NCBI GenBank assembly: GCA_019059635.1
Contig: JAGVRJ010000009.1
Coordinates: 1,521,001-1,585,000, forward strand
Direction: 5' to 3'
From: Proales similis
Taxonomy: Eukaryota; Rotifera; Eurotatoria; Ploima; Proalidae
DNA: 64,000 bases
Positions 33,752-44,304 of this stretch are shown here, in pieces. The number at the start of each line of letters is the position of its first letter. Position 1 is the stretch's first letter. The position numbers and the translations under genes are program-made. The notes beneath the pieces are model-generated. The model saw only the letters and a list, made by a program, of their open reading frames with translations. It made no database searches and was not told the origin of the DNA.

Positions 33752-35453
33752 GCTCGCACACGAGCGCTGGCTGGCCTTGCTTGGCTGGACATGTGAAGCT
33801 CGTTGCAAGGTTAAGTTCGTTCTGGTGCCAGACGAGCAGGTCACCTTTCTCGATACGGAAGCTTTGGGCTCGCAGAGGAAACACTGTTAAGCCGAGCTGA
33901 CCGGTCTGCTTTTTTCCATTCCATTAATAGCACGCTTGTCAGCAAACTGCTTCGAAAATTTACGTAGAAACGAATTGTTACGCCCGGGCTCATATCAGAC
34001 ACATGCTGTTTAGATTCAAGCATCTTCTCATCTTCGCTCCAGTTGACCATCGAGAGCAGTCTGATTGCATTGCTAAATCGACCGAATCAAATATAGAACA
34101 ACGAATTCAATTTTTGAATAAAAAACTTTCTCTCACTTTCTGCTACAATCTCTAGCAAATGGAACTGGGCCTCGAACGATCCACGTGTCCTCAGCGATTC
34201 GTTCAATTCGAAGTTGCAACGGGCCTATTAATCCTAAACTCTTGCACGGCCGCTCGATTTCAAGATCGATCTAAAATCAGCTCTAGTTGAAAATTTGAAA
34301 AAGTGAAGCTCAAATCAGCTTGACCGTCTCAGAGCTACACAACTGGCTGGTTATTTGAGTCCTTAAATTCTCCGATCCGACATCATACAGCAGCTGATGC
34401 TCACTCAGACCTTTAAGAGCCAATTGCCGCTGGATGAACTCAAAGTGTAGCCACGCCGCCTTGTTACTTGGGTCTTGGATTTCTCCTGGATCAAAATTGA
34501 GTCTAATCAAAGCCATCTGTTCATTTACCGATCGTCAAAATTTTCCTATTTAACTCGGCGGCGTACTTGAACGAGCCAATCTAATCGATTCGAATAAAAT
34601 ACGCTCAAATGAGCCTTAAGACCAAAAGGAAACCTTTTGACTCAACCGAGACAGATTTTGAAGAATTTCAACTTCTGTTTGCTGCTCTGGATCGCTGCAG
34701 CAATTTTCTGACGCCACTTTCAAAGCTGTTTGGTACCAGTCCAGAGCAAAGTTGTATTGCTTTAGATTCGAAGCGATGGCGCCCAAATGAATACAATCGG
34801 ATACTTTCAAATCGGGTCAGTTTACTGCTAAATCAAAATCGAAATGAAACCAACCTGAAATGGGCACAGAGGCAATGCCGAACGGCGCCCCGCTTGTACC
34901 AATGACCTCTGAGGCCTGAATTTGGTAAATTCTTTGCAGCTGAATCAACCGCTTGCCACTCGAGTCTGAGTCGAACCGTCGAACCGATTCGGCAATGCGA
35001 TCGAATTCCGCTGCTTTTTCTGAAATTCTCGTTCAAAATAAAAGCGAATCAAATGGTCGAGGAATGACATGCTCTCCAAACCGTGCAAGCTGATGGATTT
35101 TAAAAAGCGAACTAGGGTCTGTCTCGAGTCGATTCCAACTGTTTTGAGGACAAGAAAAACATTTAAAGGTTCATTCATCATTTTCTCTGCTCCCCCAGTG
35201 CCGTTGAGCTTTGAATTCAATGTGAGCAATCGCTCAATAAACCTGGAAAAAGTCGATTGATGATGTCGCCGCCGATTCGTGCTGCTCGGAGCACTTACGT
35301 TTGGACTGTGTTTCCACTTGCCGACAGACCCAATTCACCCAGCCGCTTGTGCATTAAAACGCAGCTGCCGAGAGCTGAGTTGAGACGGTTGTGAAAATGG
35401 TCGGCCTTGAGGCCGGTGAGCATCAAAAGCAAAACTATCCAACATGCTTCCAT
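33752..35453 (-). CDS. P4HA-like protein, likely without hydroxylase activity
   Basis: Divergent paralogue just upstream of the active P4HA, same strand. The ATG at 35453 opens a signal peptide (MEACWIVLLLMLTGLKA). A P4HA_N-like part follows (MNEPLNVFLVLKTVGID, about 35130), then a TPR-like segment (DCIHLGAIASNLKQYNFALD, about 34770). The C-terminal domain runs to a TGA at 33754-33752. A likely intron of about 58 bp joins SDMSPGVTIRFY to TGQLGLTVFP, in the place of the family's IATWLFY...GGATVFP. Further on EKGDLLVWHQ matches the family, but TSFTCPAKQG stands where the iron-binding TRHAACPV should be. No H-x-D is seen where the active neighbour has HFDF. I infer loss of iron binding and of hydroxylation. 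It could act as a binding partner or pseudoenzyme. Exact exon edges are tentative, but I see no in-frame stop that would mark it as a pseudogene. Confidence 0.68.
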
Positions 35454-35970
35454 TCGAACTGCGAGGCGCTTCAATTTTTTCAACTCTGTGGCTCAACTTT
35501 CCTTTGGCTTATTTATTTCAAATGTCATCAAGCGAATTTTTTAGCTTGTTTTTGAAACGCTTAGGAATTGCGATTTGGGAGCAAACAGCTTTGAGGCAAA
35601 GGCAAACTAGGAGAACGGCTCTGACCGACACGAATTGAAAAGGACAAGTCAATTTGCCAGCGAAAAGAAAAAAGGACAAAAAGAAGAAAAGACGACGATT
35701 GTGTGCGAATGATCTCGAAGACGAATACAGGACCGGAGCAAAGAGACAATTAAGTTTAGAAATCGAGTGCGCGAATAGACCTCTTGCATTCGCTGTGGAT
35801 TTGACACGTATTATGAATGTGGTCTAGTTGGCAAGATTCTCTATGCACCACACAAGGCGCCTTGCTCAAGCATTCTCGCCATTTAGATAAGCAACCAAAG
35901 CTGAACAGAACGAGAGCAGAACGGAGAAGAGATACGCCTTGAGGACGCGACTGAGCCCGACTGGAGAAGC
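35454..35970. other. Divergent promoter region, P4HA-like / MCFD2
   Basis: Lies between two divergent start codons. Purine-rich in its right half. No gene is supported; the short open frames in it are not coding by content. Confidence 0.4.
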
Positions 35971-36508
35971 ATGAGTTGGAGGGTGCATTGTTTATTGGTT
36001 TTTACTTTTGTAAATATTGTCCTCGGCCAGAATGCGGGACAATTTCAGCAACAGCAGCAAGCGCCACCGACACACAACGAGCAGATAATGCACAATATAA
36101 ACAGGGATCATGTGTTTGAACACCTTGAGGGCGTAATAAACAAGCCCAAGGACCAAATGACTATTGAGGAGCAGAATTTTTATTATTTCAAACTGCACGA
36201 CTACGATAACAACAATCTGCTGGACGGACTCGAGCTTGTCAGTGCATTCGCTCACGCCGACGGTAATTAGATATTTTGCTCTTGGCAGATAAGAGGCGTT
36301 TATCAAAACTTTAATTCGCACAGAGCACCATGAGGGCCAAGGTCAGCAGCAGCAACAACAACAACAACAGCCACCGCAGCAGCAGCATACGACTAGAATG
36401 AGCGATGCTGAACTCATAAAGCTCATCGACGAGATAATGAAAGATGAAGACCAGAACAAGGACGGTTACATAACCTACCCGGAATTCCTTCAAGCAGTCA
36501 AGCAATAA
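35971..36508 (+). CDS. MCFD2: MCFD2-like EF-hand cargo receptor subunit
   Basis: A 158-residue secretory EF-hand protein. Exons are 35971-36262 and 36324-36508, with a 61-bp intron; frame continuous. MCFD2 binds LMAN1/ERGIC-53 in a calcium-dependent way and carries selected glycoproteins from ER to Golgi. The signal peptide is MSWRVHCLLVFTFVNIVLG. The match to human MCFD2 is strong: HLEGVINKPKDQMTIEEQ and YFKLHDYDNNNLLDGLELVS (first EF loop). The second EF loop is DEDQNKDGYITYPEF. Two glutamine runs are extra: one after the signal peptide and one between the EF hands (about 36340-36400, partly CAG/CAA repeats). A poly(A) signal is at 36567-36572. Confidence 0.9.
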
Positions 36509-39005
36509 TAAGCACCTCGATGTCGCCTTTCGTTTTGCCAAATGAATATACATCTACGCGACAGCGAATAAAGCAGGAATAAAAATTCCCCATTCATGTA
36601 ATAATTGTGATCTGGGCCTGATTACTGCCTTGACTGACTTGTGCATGCGGTTGACATGCGGACGGCTTTGGTGACGAGGGTTCCACAACGGGGAGCTGAG
36701 ATTTCCTCATTTACGTCACGTTCAAAAGCCTTCAATTTTAATTCATGCAACTACGTGAACTTAATGAAGGCGCTTTTAGGTTTTGTTCCGAGCAAACATT
36801 TTCAATGCGGCACGCACTCGCGAGCTAGAATTGGAGCAAATTTAGGTCGCCGCGGTTGGTCTGGAATTATACGAGCCGTTCAGCAACAAGTTTCACCGAT
36901 CTGAATGCATTTGAGTGACGCTAGACTCCTTCATTTACATGCCAAGCATTGAAGGCCAGAAAGAGGGAGAGAGAGGCCAACTAAGCCATTGCAGCAAAAT
37001 ACTTAGTTTGAAGGGAAGCAGAGGGAGCGAGAGAGTGACGGTTAATTGACAAGCAGGCAGAATTCGATTAGATGCTAATTTTTCTCCACAGATCGATGCG
37101 TTAAAGCCGAGCTGCGTTTAATTCATAATATCAATAATGAGATGGTCGAAATCTAAGGCGTATCATTTTAAAAAGCAATTTCGTACGGTTTAACCCGAGG
37201 CTCGAGATTAGGATTTAGACGCAGTCGTAATGTACAGGTTGAAAAGAGAAACGGATGCACCATTTGCTCGGGCGCTTAGTTCACAATCGCAAAGTAAGCA
37301 GATGCAAGACGGCAAGGCATTTGCTTGATAACGGCCAAAGTGAAGATGACGAAAACGACGACGACGGCGAGCGCGATCACAAAGAGACGACGACAATTCA
37401 GAGAATAGGAGCGCATGAACAGCTAGCGACCAGTCAGCTTTCGAGTCAACTTTAGATGCGCATTTGCTTAACTCTTAACCATTCACTCCTCTATTCTCTC
37501 CCTCCTCTTCTCGCTCTTTCGTTTCGTTTCTTGAATCGAACTCGGCCACTCGAGCACTCAACAAACGAGTCGGTTTGCTTGCAATCATGCACAGCTTGAG
37601 CTTTGGTTTGATCTGATTCGTAAATAACAGTTTGTTTGCCCCGACACCGTCAAATCGAGGTGCTCGTGTTTATTTCGAGCAATTCATTCTTAAGATGCAT
37701 TTATTTGCTCATTGATTGCTTGTTGCGTTCGTTCGTCTTCTTACTTGTCGCCATCGTGCACGTCTTTTCATTTCTCTCTCCCTCCTCATCTCCTCCTTCA
37801 ACTCATTATAGACTTTTTTTCAAACTCTTCTTTCAGTATAAGTTGTCTTTTTTCCTCTTGTTGTTGTTTTCCCTGCTTGGCTAGCTCACTCGAACGCCGC
37901 AAGAGGCGAGCGCGCGTGGTTGTTGTGGTCGTTCATTCCTGCAAACATCTCGTCCGCTTGCTATTATGCGATTAGAGTATCAATTTAGCGAGTCATGGTT
38001 TCAATTGATGCCAACTTAGCTACCATTCCTTGGAGCGAACAATTCATCCGGCCATCCATCCATTCATTCGTTTTTGGTTCGCTCATTCATTCGCTCTCTA
38101 GCTCATCGGCCGATCGGCTTTTTTGCTCCGCTTAGCCAAACGAGAATAGGGAGCAAACGCCAACAACATTGAAACGCACCTTTGGCTCATTTGTCTCCAA
38201 TTGCTCTTTATCACGCGCTCTGTCATATTCTCTCTCTCCCTCTCTGCATCTCTTTCCCCCCTCGAGAGCTCTTCTTTCGCATTACACATATGCTCATCAT
38301 CGTTTTGTTATTCTCTTTTATTCTCCCCTCATTGAGGGTGTGTGTGTGTGTGTGTTGATGGTGGGTGGTTGTAAATAAGCGACTGGACCTAGCCTGGACA
38401 TAAACCAAAACGACCAAAGTAGTAAACAAGAGAACGAGCAAAAGTAAGAAAACTTGCTTCAAAAGCGACGACAACAAGAAAACAAAAAATATGAAACCAG
38501 CCAATCGCTCAGCCAAGCGGCAATCAGAGCGACCAGATTTAGAGCGATTTCATAATCCATTTAGAGCCGGCCTTTTCTTTCATACAATTTAGCTCATCTC
38601 GGGTGCGCAACGTGCCCTCTTGCACACACACACAATGCGTTAACCAACCAGTTCACTCAGTCTGTCACTCAGTTGCTGGCTCTCATTTAATCTCGCGCGG
38701 CCCAAACAAACGGCTTATAGCTTCCATTATGTAACATTCATTCCCTCTTCCGTCCATCCTAAATTAATTAATCCAAACGCGCGATTTGGCCGTTCACCTT
38801 TACTTTTGCCGCAGAATCGTCGTTGTCGAATTTCTTCTGCTTTACTCACACGAGCTGGATGACTTGACGCTCACAAACATGTCGCGCTCGTTGTATCAGT
38901 GAAATTCTTTTCAGATTTCAAACAAAACAATTGCAGACGCACTATTTAGATGCCAATTGTTTGACTTGTTCTCACGCAGCCCAACAAGCGAGAATAGACG
39001 AGGAG
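36509..39005. other. Long 5' region of Pellino, no coding exon recognised
   Basis: About 2.5 kb. Begins with the MCFD2 3' UTR. The rest is rich in CT and GA tracts and holds a GT repeat (38339-38356). Open frames here are low-complexity Ser/Cys/Leu-type and do not resemble genes. Likely contains the Pellino promoter and untranslated exon(s): good acceptor sites (ttgcag near 38936, cacgcag near 38979) precede its ATG. Confidence 0.45.
38339..38356 (+). repeat. GT microsatellite
   Basis: About eight GT units in a row. Confidence 0.85.
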
Positions 39006-40813
39006 ATGACCAAATTGAACGGGCGCAGTCAATCTAGCGACCGTGCGCGCACCGACATTGGCGTGAGACGGAAGCACGGCTCGCCCGAACGTGTCCTCAT
39101 CGGCCGTAATAAGGACCTTAACAACAACAGCAGCAATCAGGCAGTTCCAGCCCGCTGGCCGCTCAGTTCATGCTCGTCTTCGTCGTCTTCCACTGTTTGT
39201 TCACTTCAGCATTTAGAGGCCAAATTCGACTCGTTTCTTAGACTTCGACACGAGGGCGCCAACACAGCCTGTGCGAGGCATGACTGTCGCACAGGCGAAA
39301 AAGCCGCCGACGACGCTGCAGCAGATGATGTAAACAACAACAATTTGCCAAAATATGGAGAGCTGATCGTTCTGGGCTACAACGGCTGCATCGAGCCCGA
39401 ACGTGATCAATGCAACTCGAGACGCCGCCGCAGCAAATTTCTTCTTCGACAGAGAGACGAGCCGAACGGAGTGAAGCCGGCCAGCCAGCACAACCTTCGC
39501 TCTTCTCAGGAGTTCAATGTAGACACTTTTTATTGTTCGTTTCATCCAATAATGATTTGCTCAACGGCTCTTCGATTCAGAGACTGATGGGCAAGAGTGA
39601 GAATCATTCGGTGACTTATACTCTGTCCAGAACGCAGACAGTGGTTGTACAGTACGTTCGCGATGAAAAAACCGACATGTTCCAGATTGGCCGATCCTCG
39701 GAGCCTTCAATCGATTTCGTGGTTCTGGATACGGCCAGTCCGGCCAACAGCAGTAGTTCTCTTTCCAGCTCGGCCACTAAGGCGCCAAGCAACCAGAGCA
39801 CAATTTCTCGATTCGCTTGTCGCATTCTTGTCGATCGAGAGTATCCGTACACTGCTCGAATATACGCGGCCGGTTTCGATTCTTCCAAAAGAATATTTCT
39901 CGGCGTAAGTTGCCTGATTTTAGCGGTCTGCTGTTCGATTGGATTATAGCTCGATTGCAATCAGGAAAAGCCGACCAAGTGGAGAAATGAATTGGGCGAA
40001 ATCGACGGAGTGACTACCAACGGAGTGCTCATTATGCACCCAAAGCAGAATTTCGGCAGCGAGGAGACCAGCGAATGGCTCGAAGTGAGCGTGTGCGGTG
40101 CCGTGTTCAATCTAAACGACTCGCGTCTCTCTCCGTGCATTCGAAGCCAGGGCAGAGAAGGAAAATCGAACGAGCTCAAGTCAAACGTGCTGCGCGACGG
40201 AACCCTTATTGACCTGTGTGGTGCGACGCTCATGTGGCGATCGATAGACAGTCTCGGCCGCACACCGACCAAAGAGCTTCTCGAAGTTAATTTGTCGCAT
40301 CTGAACCAGTTGAGACCGCAGTGCCCGGTTGGTCTCAAAACTTTGGTGTTTCCATGCACAGCGTCGCCCTTGATCCATCAGCAGCTGCGCAATCCGCGCC
40401 TTTTGCAAACAGCCGAACTGAATCGGATTGGCAAGTACTTGATCGAACGCGCTCCGATGGTCTATTTGAAATGCGGCCACGTACATGGACAGCATGAATG
40501 GGGCATAAAAAAAGACAATGAGCGCGAGTGCCCTTTGTGTCGAATGGTTGGCGCCTATGTGCCGCTCACAATGGGCCTAGAGCCAAGCCTGTACGTAGAC
40601 GAAACTGACGATAACCAAACGCAGCTCTTTCGACCTTTCGTTTTCAACCCGTGCGGACACATGGCAAGTGAGAAGACGTGTAAATACTGGAGCCGGATCA
40701 AAGTGCCTCAAGGTGCGGCACAGGGCTTGACTGCCATTTGTCCGTTCTGTGCCGTGCCGCTCTGCAAACGGCAGCCTTACACCAAACTCATCTTCCAAGA
40801 AGCGCACAATTAA
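39006..40813 (+). CDS. PELI: Pellino E3 ubiquitin ligase
   Basis: Pellino proteins are E3 ligases and scaffolds of Toll/IL-1 receptor signalling that bind phosphorylated IRAK kinases. Exons are 39006-39518, 39581-39904 and 39950-40813, with introns of 62 and 45 bp; 566 residues in frame. The FHA-like part has KYGELIVLGYNGC, YTLSRTQTVVVQYV, TDMFQIGRSSEPSIDFVV and ARIYAAGFDSS. The RING-like part has CGHVHGQHEWG, CPLCRMVGAYVPL and CPFCAVPLC. About 115 residues precede KYGELIVLGYNG, where vertebrate and fly Pellinos have about 15. This leader is Ser- and Asn-rich with acidic and Ala patches. The frame stays open to 38931 without an ATG, so translation most likely starts at 39006. A poly(A) signal is at 41218-41223. 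Confidence 0.93.
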
Positions 40814-41289
40814 CTCGGCCGTCTCCGATTCCTTCTTGTCCACGAAATTCCAATTTTTATCTCTTTTTTTCGTCTTTCATACTTTTTCCCACTCTTTTAT
40901 CCTTCTTCGATCTCGGTCTCTTTTTCTCTCCGTCGACTTTCCTCATCTTGCTGCAATGTAAAATTATCAGCTTTCTACTTTGGCTTCCATTTGAGACGAA
41001 TGAAATTCAAAACAGAAGCTTAAGAGACCACTACTCACGCAAGCAAAAGATTAAAATTAATTTTTTTAATCCATCTGGGCATTACATTCGAATAAGTCAC
41101 AACAGAACTCTCAAAAACGCTATTGCCGTCTGTTTTATCCATTTTTATTGGGCCAAAATTGTTCAAACACATCTAAGACAAAAACAAACGAGTCAAGCGA
41201 CCAATCATCTTAGTTTAAATAAAATTCTAATAAAATACTCAAGAAACAAATTGAGAGATTAAATTGATTAAACGCCGACTCCCAGCAGG
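40814..41289. other. Pellino 3' UTR and tail-to-tail spacer
   Basis: CT-rich then AT-rich. AATAAA at 41218-41223 ends the Pellino transcript just before the stop codon of the oppositely oriented GPCR. No gene is supported. Confidence 0.5.
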
Positions 41290-42305
41290 CTACTCGGTCG
41301 CTATGCCTAAAATTGACAAAAACTCTTTTCTAAATCGCCGATTGGAGAAGAATATGATCAGAAAATTGAATGCATGATACGAGAATGAAAATTCGCCCAA
41401 GTATGAAATCACCGTCAACTCAATTTTAAGCTCGACCAGTTTTCCGTAAAAGAACGTGATCATCGAGCAGGGCAAGGTCATAAAAAAGAACAGCGCAGTC
41501 AGAGACATGACTGTGCGGTTCAGAGTTGTGAATCTGTAAGGTACTCTTGCTCTTACACGACGAGCGCATAAAGGCGCATTAGGATTGGTCCCTTGTAAAC
41601 GGTTCTGGTTCAGGTGCTTGATTCGCTTTCGTGTCTCTCTTAAAAAGAGACAGTTAAACACGAGCAGGAATATCGATGGCAGAATCGAGTATAACCAAAT
41701 ATGAGCAAAGTGCCATACAAACGTTAAGCGCGTTTCTGGGATATCTGAGCGAGCGTAGCAGTAGGTAACCGTCTGATTCGCTTCTTGTCTCTGTACTCCG
41801 TAGGTGACGAGCATGTGACTGTTTAGCAAGAAAGCTACGGCCACAAGCAGCAGCGAGACGCGAATTGCCTGAGGCATCTTGAAGTGCAGAGTGCGCCAGT
41901 GATTCACTCGCACGCTCAGGTACTGCTCGACTGAAGTGGCCACCTTTTTTCACAAATCACTCAACAACTGCTCACTCGACTGAAAACGCAGACTGATAGG
42001 CTTACCAGAAACCAGGCAGAGAGCTGCAGTGTGCTCAGCTGGATGTATGTGCCGATCCTGCACACAGGCAAGCTAAGTTCGGGCAAGCTGAAGCCCAGCT
42101 GATGTCGAGCGAAGATATTGAGATTCCAAAAGTAGAGAGAAACGATGTTGTTGGTGGAGAGAAAGGCCAGAAAGACAAAAGTGACTGTTTTGCGCAGGCG
42201 GCAGCAGATTCGGATCGAAACAAGACCCATCAGAGTTCCGATCACTGTGATTGCCAGCGAGTACCAGCCCAGAGATTTCTCCAGCTCCTTCAATACACCA
42301 ATCAT
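41290..42305 (-). CDS. Rhodopsin-class GPCR A with EQY motif
   Basis: A 317-residue seven-helix receptor. Exons are 42006-42305 and 41290-41943, with a 62-bp intron right before the TM3 end. The class A plan is visible: TM1 VIGTLMGLVSIRICCRL, TM2 VFLAFLSTNNIVSLYFW, the CRIGTYIQLSTLQLSAWF segment (disulfide Cys and TM3), then VEQYLSVRVNHWRT, where the DRY motif should be. TM6 has MTLPCSM in place of CWxP, and TM7 has NFLIIFFSNRRFRKE in place of NPxxY. It looks like an orphan peptide- or chemo-receptor type found expanded in invertebrates. No ligand can be inferred. Exon 1, the intron, the 5' part of exon 2 and some upstream sequence are almost the same as in GPCR B at 47051-48067. Confidence 0.8.
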
Positions 42306-42850
42306 CTCCGGTGCGAGTATGCTTCACTGAACTCCGAGTCAATGCGGTGTAACTGAAAGGATTTACTGTTCAATTCAACGGTCCAGCGATCTGGATGGAG
42401 ATGAAAGCGAAGTCATTAGTTGATATGGCAGATATCGGAGTCTTTCTCTTCCTGAACAAATTATTTTTTGAAGTGGCATTAATAACCAAAATTGGCAAAA
42501 AGGAGATATTTCTTGCACCGCGAACATGTCAAAGATAACTGATTTTTTTAACAGCATCACAGATAAGGATTATCACGAAGACATGACATTCATTCGTAGA
42601 CGCCCAATTAAATGCGTAAATTGAAAGTAAAATGCGTCGATACACGTGCAATCTTGGCCGGTTTGCATGGCTTTTCAGCTTTGTTCTATCCTTTTATAAT
42701 CAAGAAATTTAGTTTTTATCTCTTCGATTACTTCATCTTTCTTTTTTATTGACTTTTTCCAATCGATTTATTGAAAAATGTTGTATAGAAAATTGTAAAA
42801 TGCAATCTTGAAGACGATTGCTGTTGCGTAAAATTCTTTATGCAGCAAAA
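42306..42850. other. GPCR A upstream region
   Basis: The first part (to about 42480) is clearly related to the sequence upstream of GPCR B (48068-48240): both share 'cttcctgaacaaattattttttgaagtgg' with drift around it. The duplication thus took the promoter along. The rest is AT-rich 3' flank of the actin-like gene. Confidence 0.6.
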
Positions 42851-43955
42851 TTAGCAGATTGTCATTTTAGCCGTTACTCTAAGCGACCCTTCTTCATCAT
42901 ACTGTGATTTCGAAACAAGCTGTTTGTCAAATATTGACAACGAGCTCAATACAGAAGCTCCTATCCATGCTGAGTACCTTTGCTCATTTTCCCACGCAAT
43001 CTCCCAAGTTCCCAGGCTTTTTCGCAGACGCTCAAGCAATCCAGGAATCAACGAAGTGCCTCCGGAAATCACCAGAGGGGCTTTTGTTTCCAGCATGACC
43101 TCTTTCAGTAAAGTTAAAAGTCCAGGCGATCCTCGCTCAATCGGTTGAAATAAAGTCTGCGAAATAGCCATTCTCTCCTGCCCGAATTCGATCACATTTC
43201 CATCAGGTAGATGGTAAAACTTTTTGATTCCTTTGGCCGCATTGCATCGCTCGTCCAAAGTGCATATGCTCTCCTTGATTTGCCGCAGCACTTCCCGGTC
43301 GGCCACTAAAAGCGCAATTCTAAATATTGCGCGAAAGTTTGAATGAGAGCAAAAACTTGCATGTCTCTGTTAGATCGATTCCTTTCTTTAGCAGACTGAG
43401 TGCCACTGCCTGATTCAATTGGGCACCGCCCAAACGCATTTCTTCTCGATGGCGAGTTATTCTCGCGCTCTCGACCAACGAGACTCGACAACTTGTGTGG
43501 CCAAAATCCACCGCCAGACCAGTTGTAAGGCCGCTGGAGAGTAAACTCAACGTCGGATGTGAGGCCATGTAAACTTGCCAGGCTTGCATCTTCTCAAAGG
43601 CGAGTTCTATGAGCTTGCACTTAAAATCGGTGGAGAGGCCGTAACGTTCGATCATCATTAGTCTGAGGTCTTTTGGCGAGTTGGCGTCAATTATTGTCTG
43701 CTGATGAAGAACATAGTTCCAAAGAGCCTCTCTCTCTTCAATGCTATTTCGCCCTTCGACCGGATCTAGATAGCTCAAATTTAAGACTGCTCTCTTGCGC
43801 TGCGCCTCTGCCGCCACGTAAATCTTCCTCAGAGAAGAAGACTCAGCTATCGGGCGACCCACAATGCTTGGCACAAGAATCTGAGGCATGTCATATCCGC
43901 TCCATCCTGCTTTCACTTGACAGCAGCCAGAGTCGATGATAAATGTCTGTTTCAT
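42851..43955 (-). CDS. Divergent actin-like (orphan Arp) protein
   Basis: A 355-residue protein of the actin fold. Exons are 43357-43955 and 42851-43319. Removal of a 37-bp intron (43320-43356, gttttt..tttag) joins LTETCK to IALLVADREVLRQIKE, which aligns with actin (TAEREIVRDIKE) and gives a total divisible by three. The ATP-binding motifs are recognisable but altered: phosphate 1 FIIDSGCCQVKAGWSG (actin has DNGSG), phosphate 2 GLAVDFGHTSCRVSLV (actin DSGDGVTH), adenosine VISGGTSLIPGL (actin VLSGGTTMYPGI). The C-terminus RYSAWIGASVLSSLSIF and SQYDEEG is actin-like, while the actin C-terminal KCF is replaced. It fits none of the named Arps I can recall, so it may be a fast-evolving, lineage-specific actin, for example testis-type. 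Confidence 0.75.
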
Positions 43956-44304
43956 GTTCCTCTCTCTTTTGTGCCTCTTTTGATTAGCCCATACAAATAC
44001 AAGGAGTAAAGAAGCAACGACCCAGTAATGCTTGCAGATGTGAACGTGCGTGTGACCTCAGTTCTAACAATGCGTGTCGACATGATCGAGTCGAATAGCG
44101 TGGGAAACGGCTTAGAAAACGAATAGCAAACTTCGATTGAAACACATTCGAAATGAAATGAGAGTTTCCTATGACTCCAGCATCCAACTCGATTGTCTAG
44201 GGCAGCGTTGATCATTGTCCTTGACGACTTGTCTTAAAGAAATCGACAGACTTCAAATGGCCACTCAGCGATCGTGCGAGAAGAAAAAACATTGAAATCA
44301 TAAA
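43956..44304. promoter_or_regulatory. Bidirectional 5' region, actin-like / RING-MATH 1
   Basis: 349 bases between two divergent start codons, with no TATA box seen. Short shadow frames only. Confidence 0.4.
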
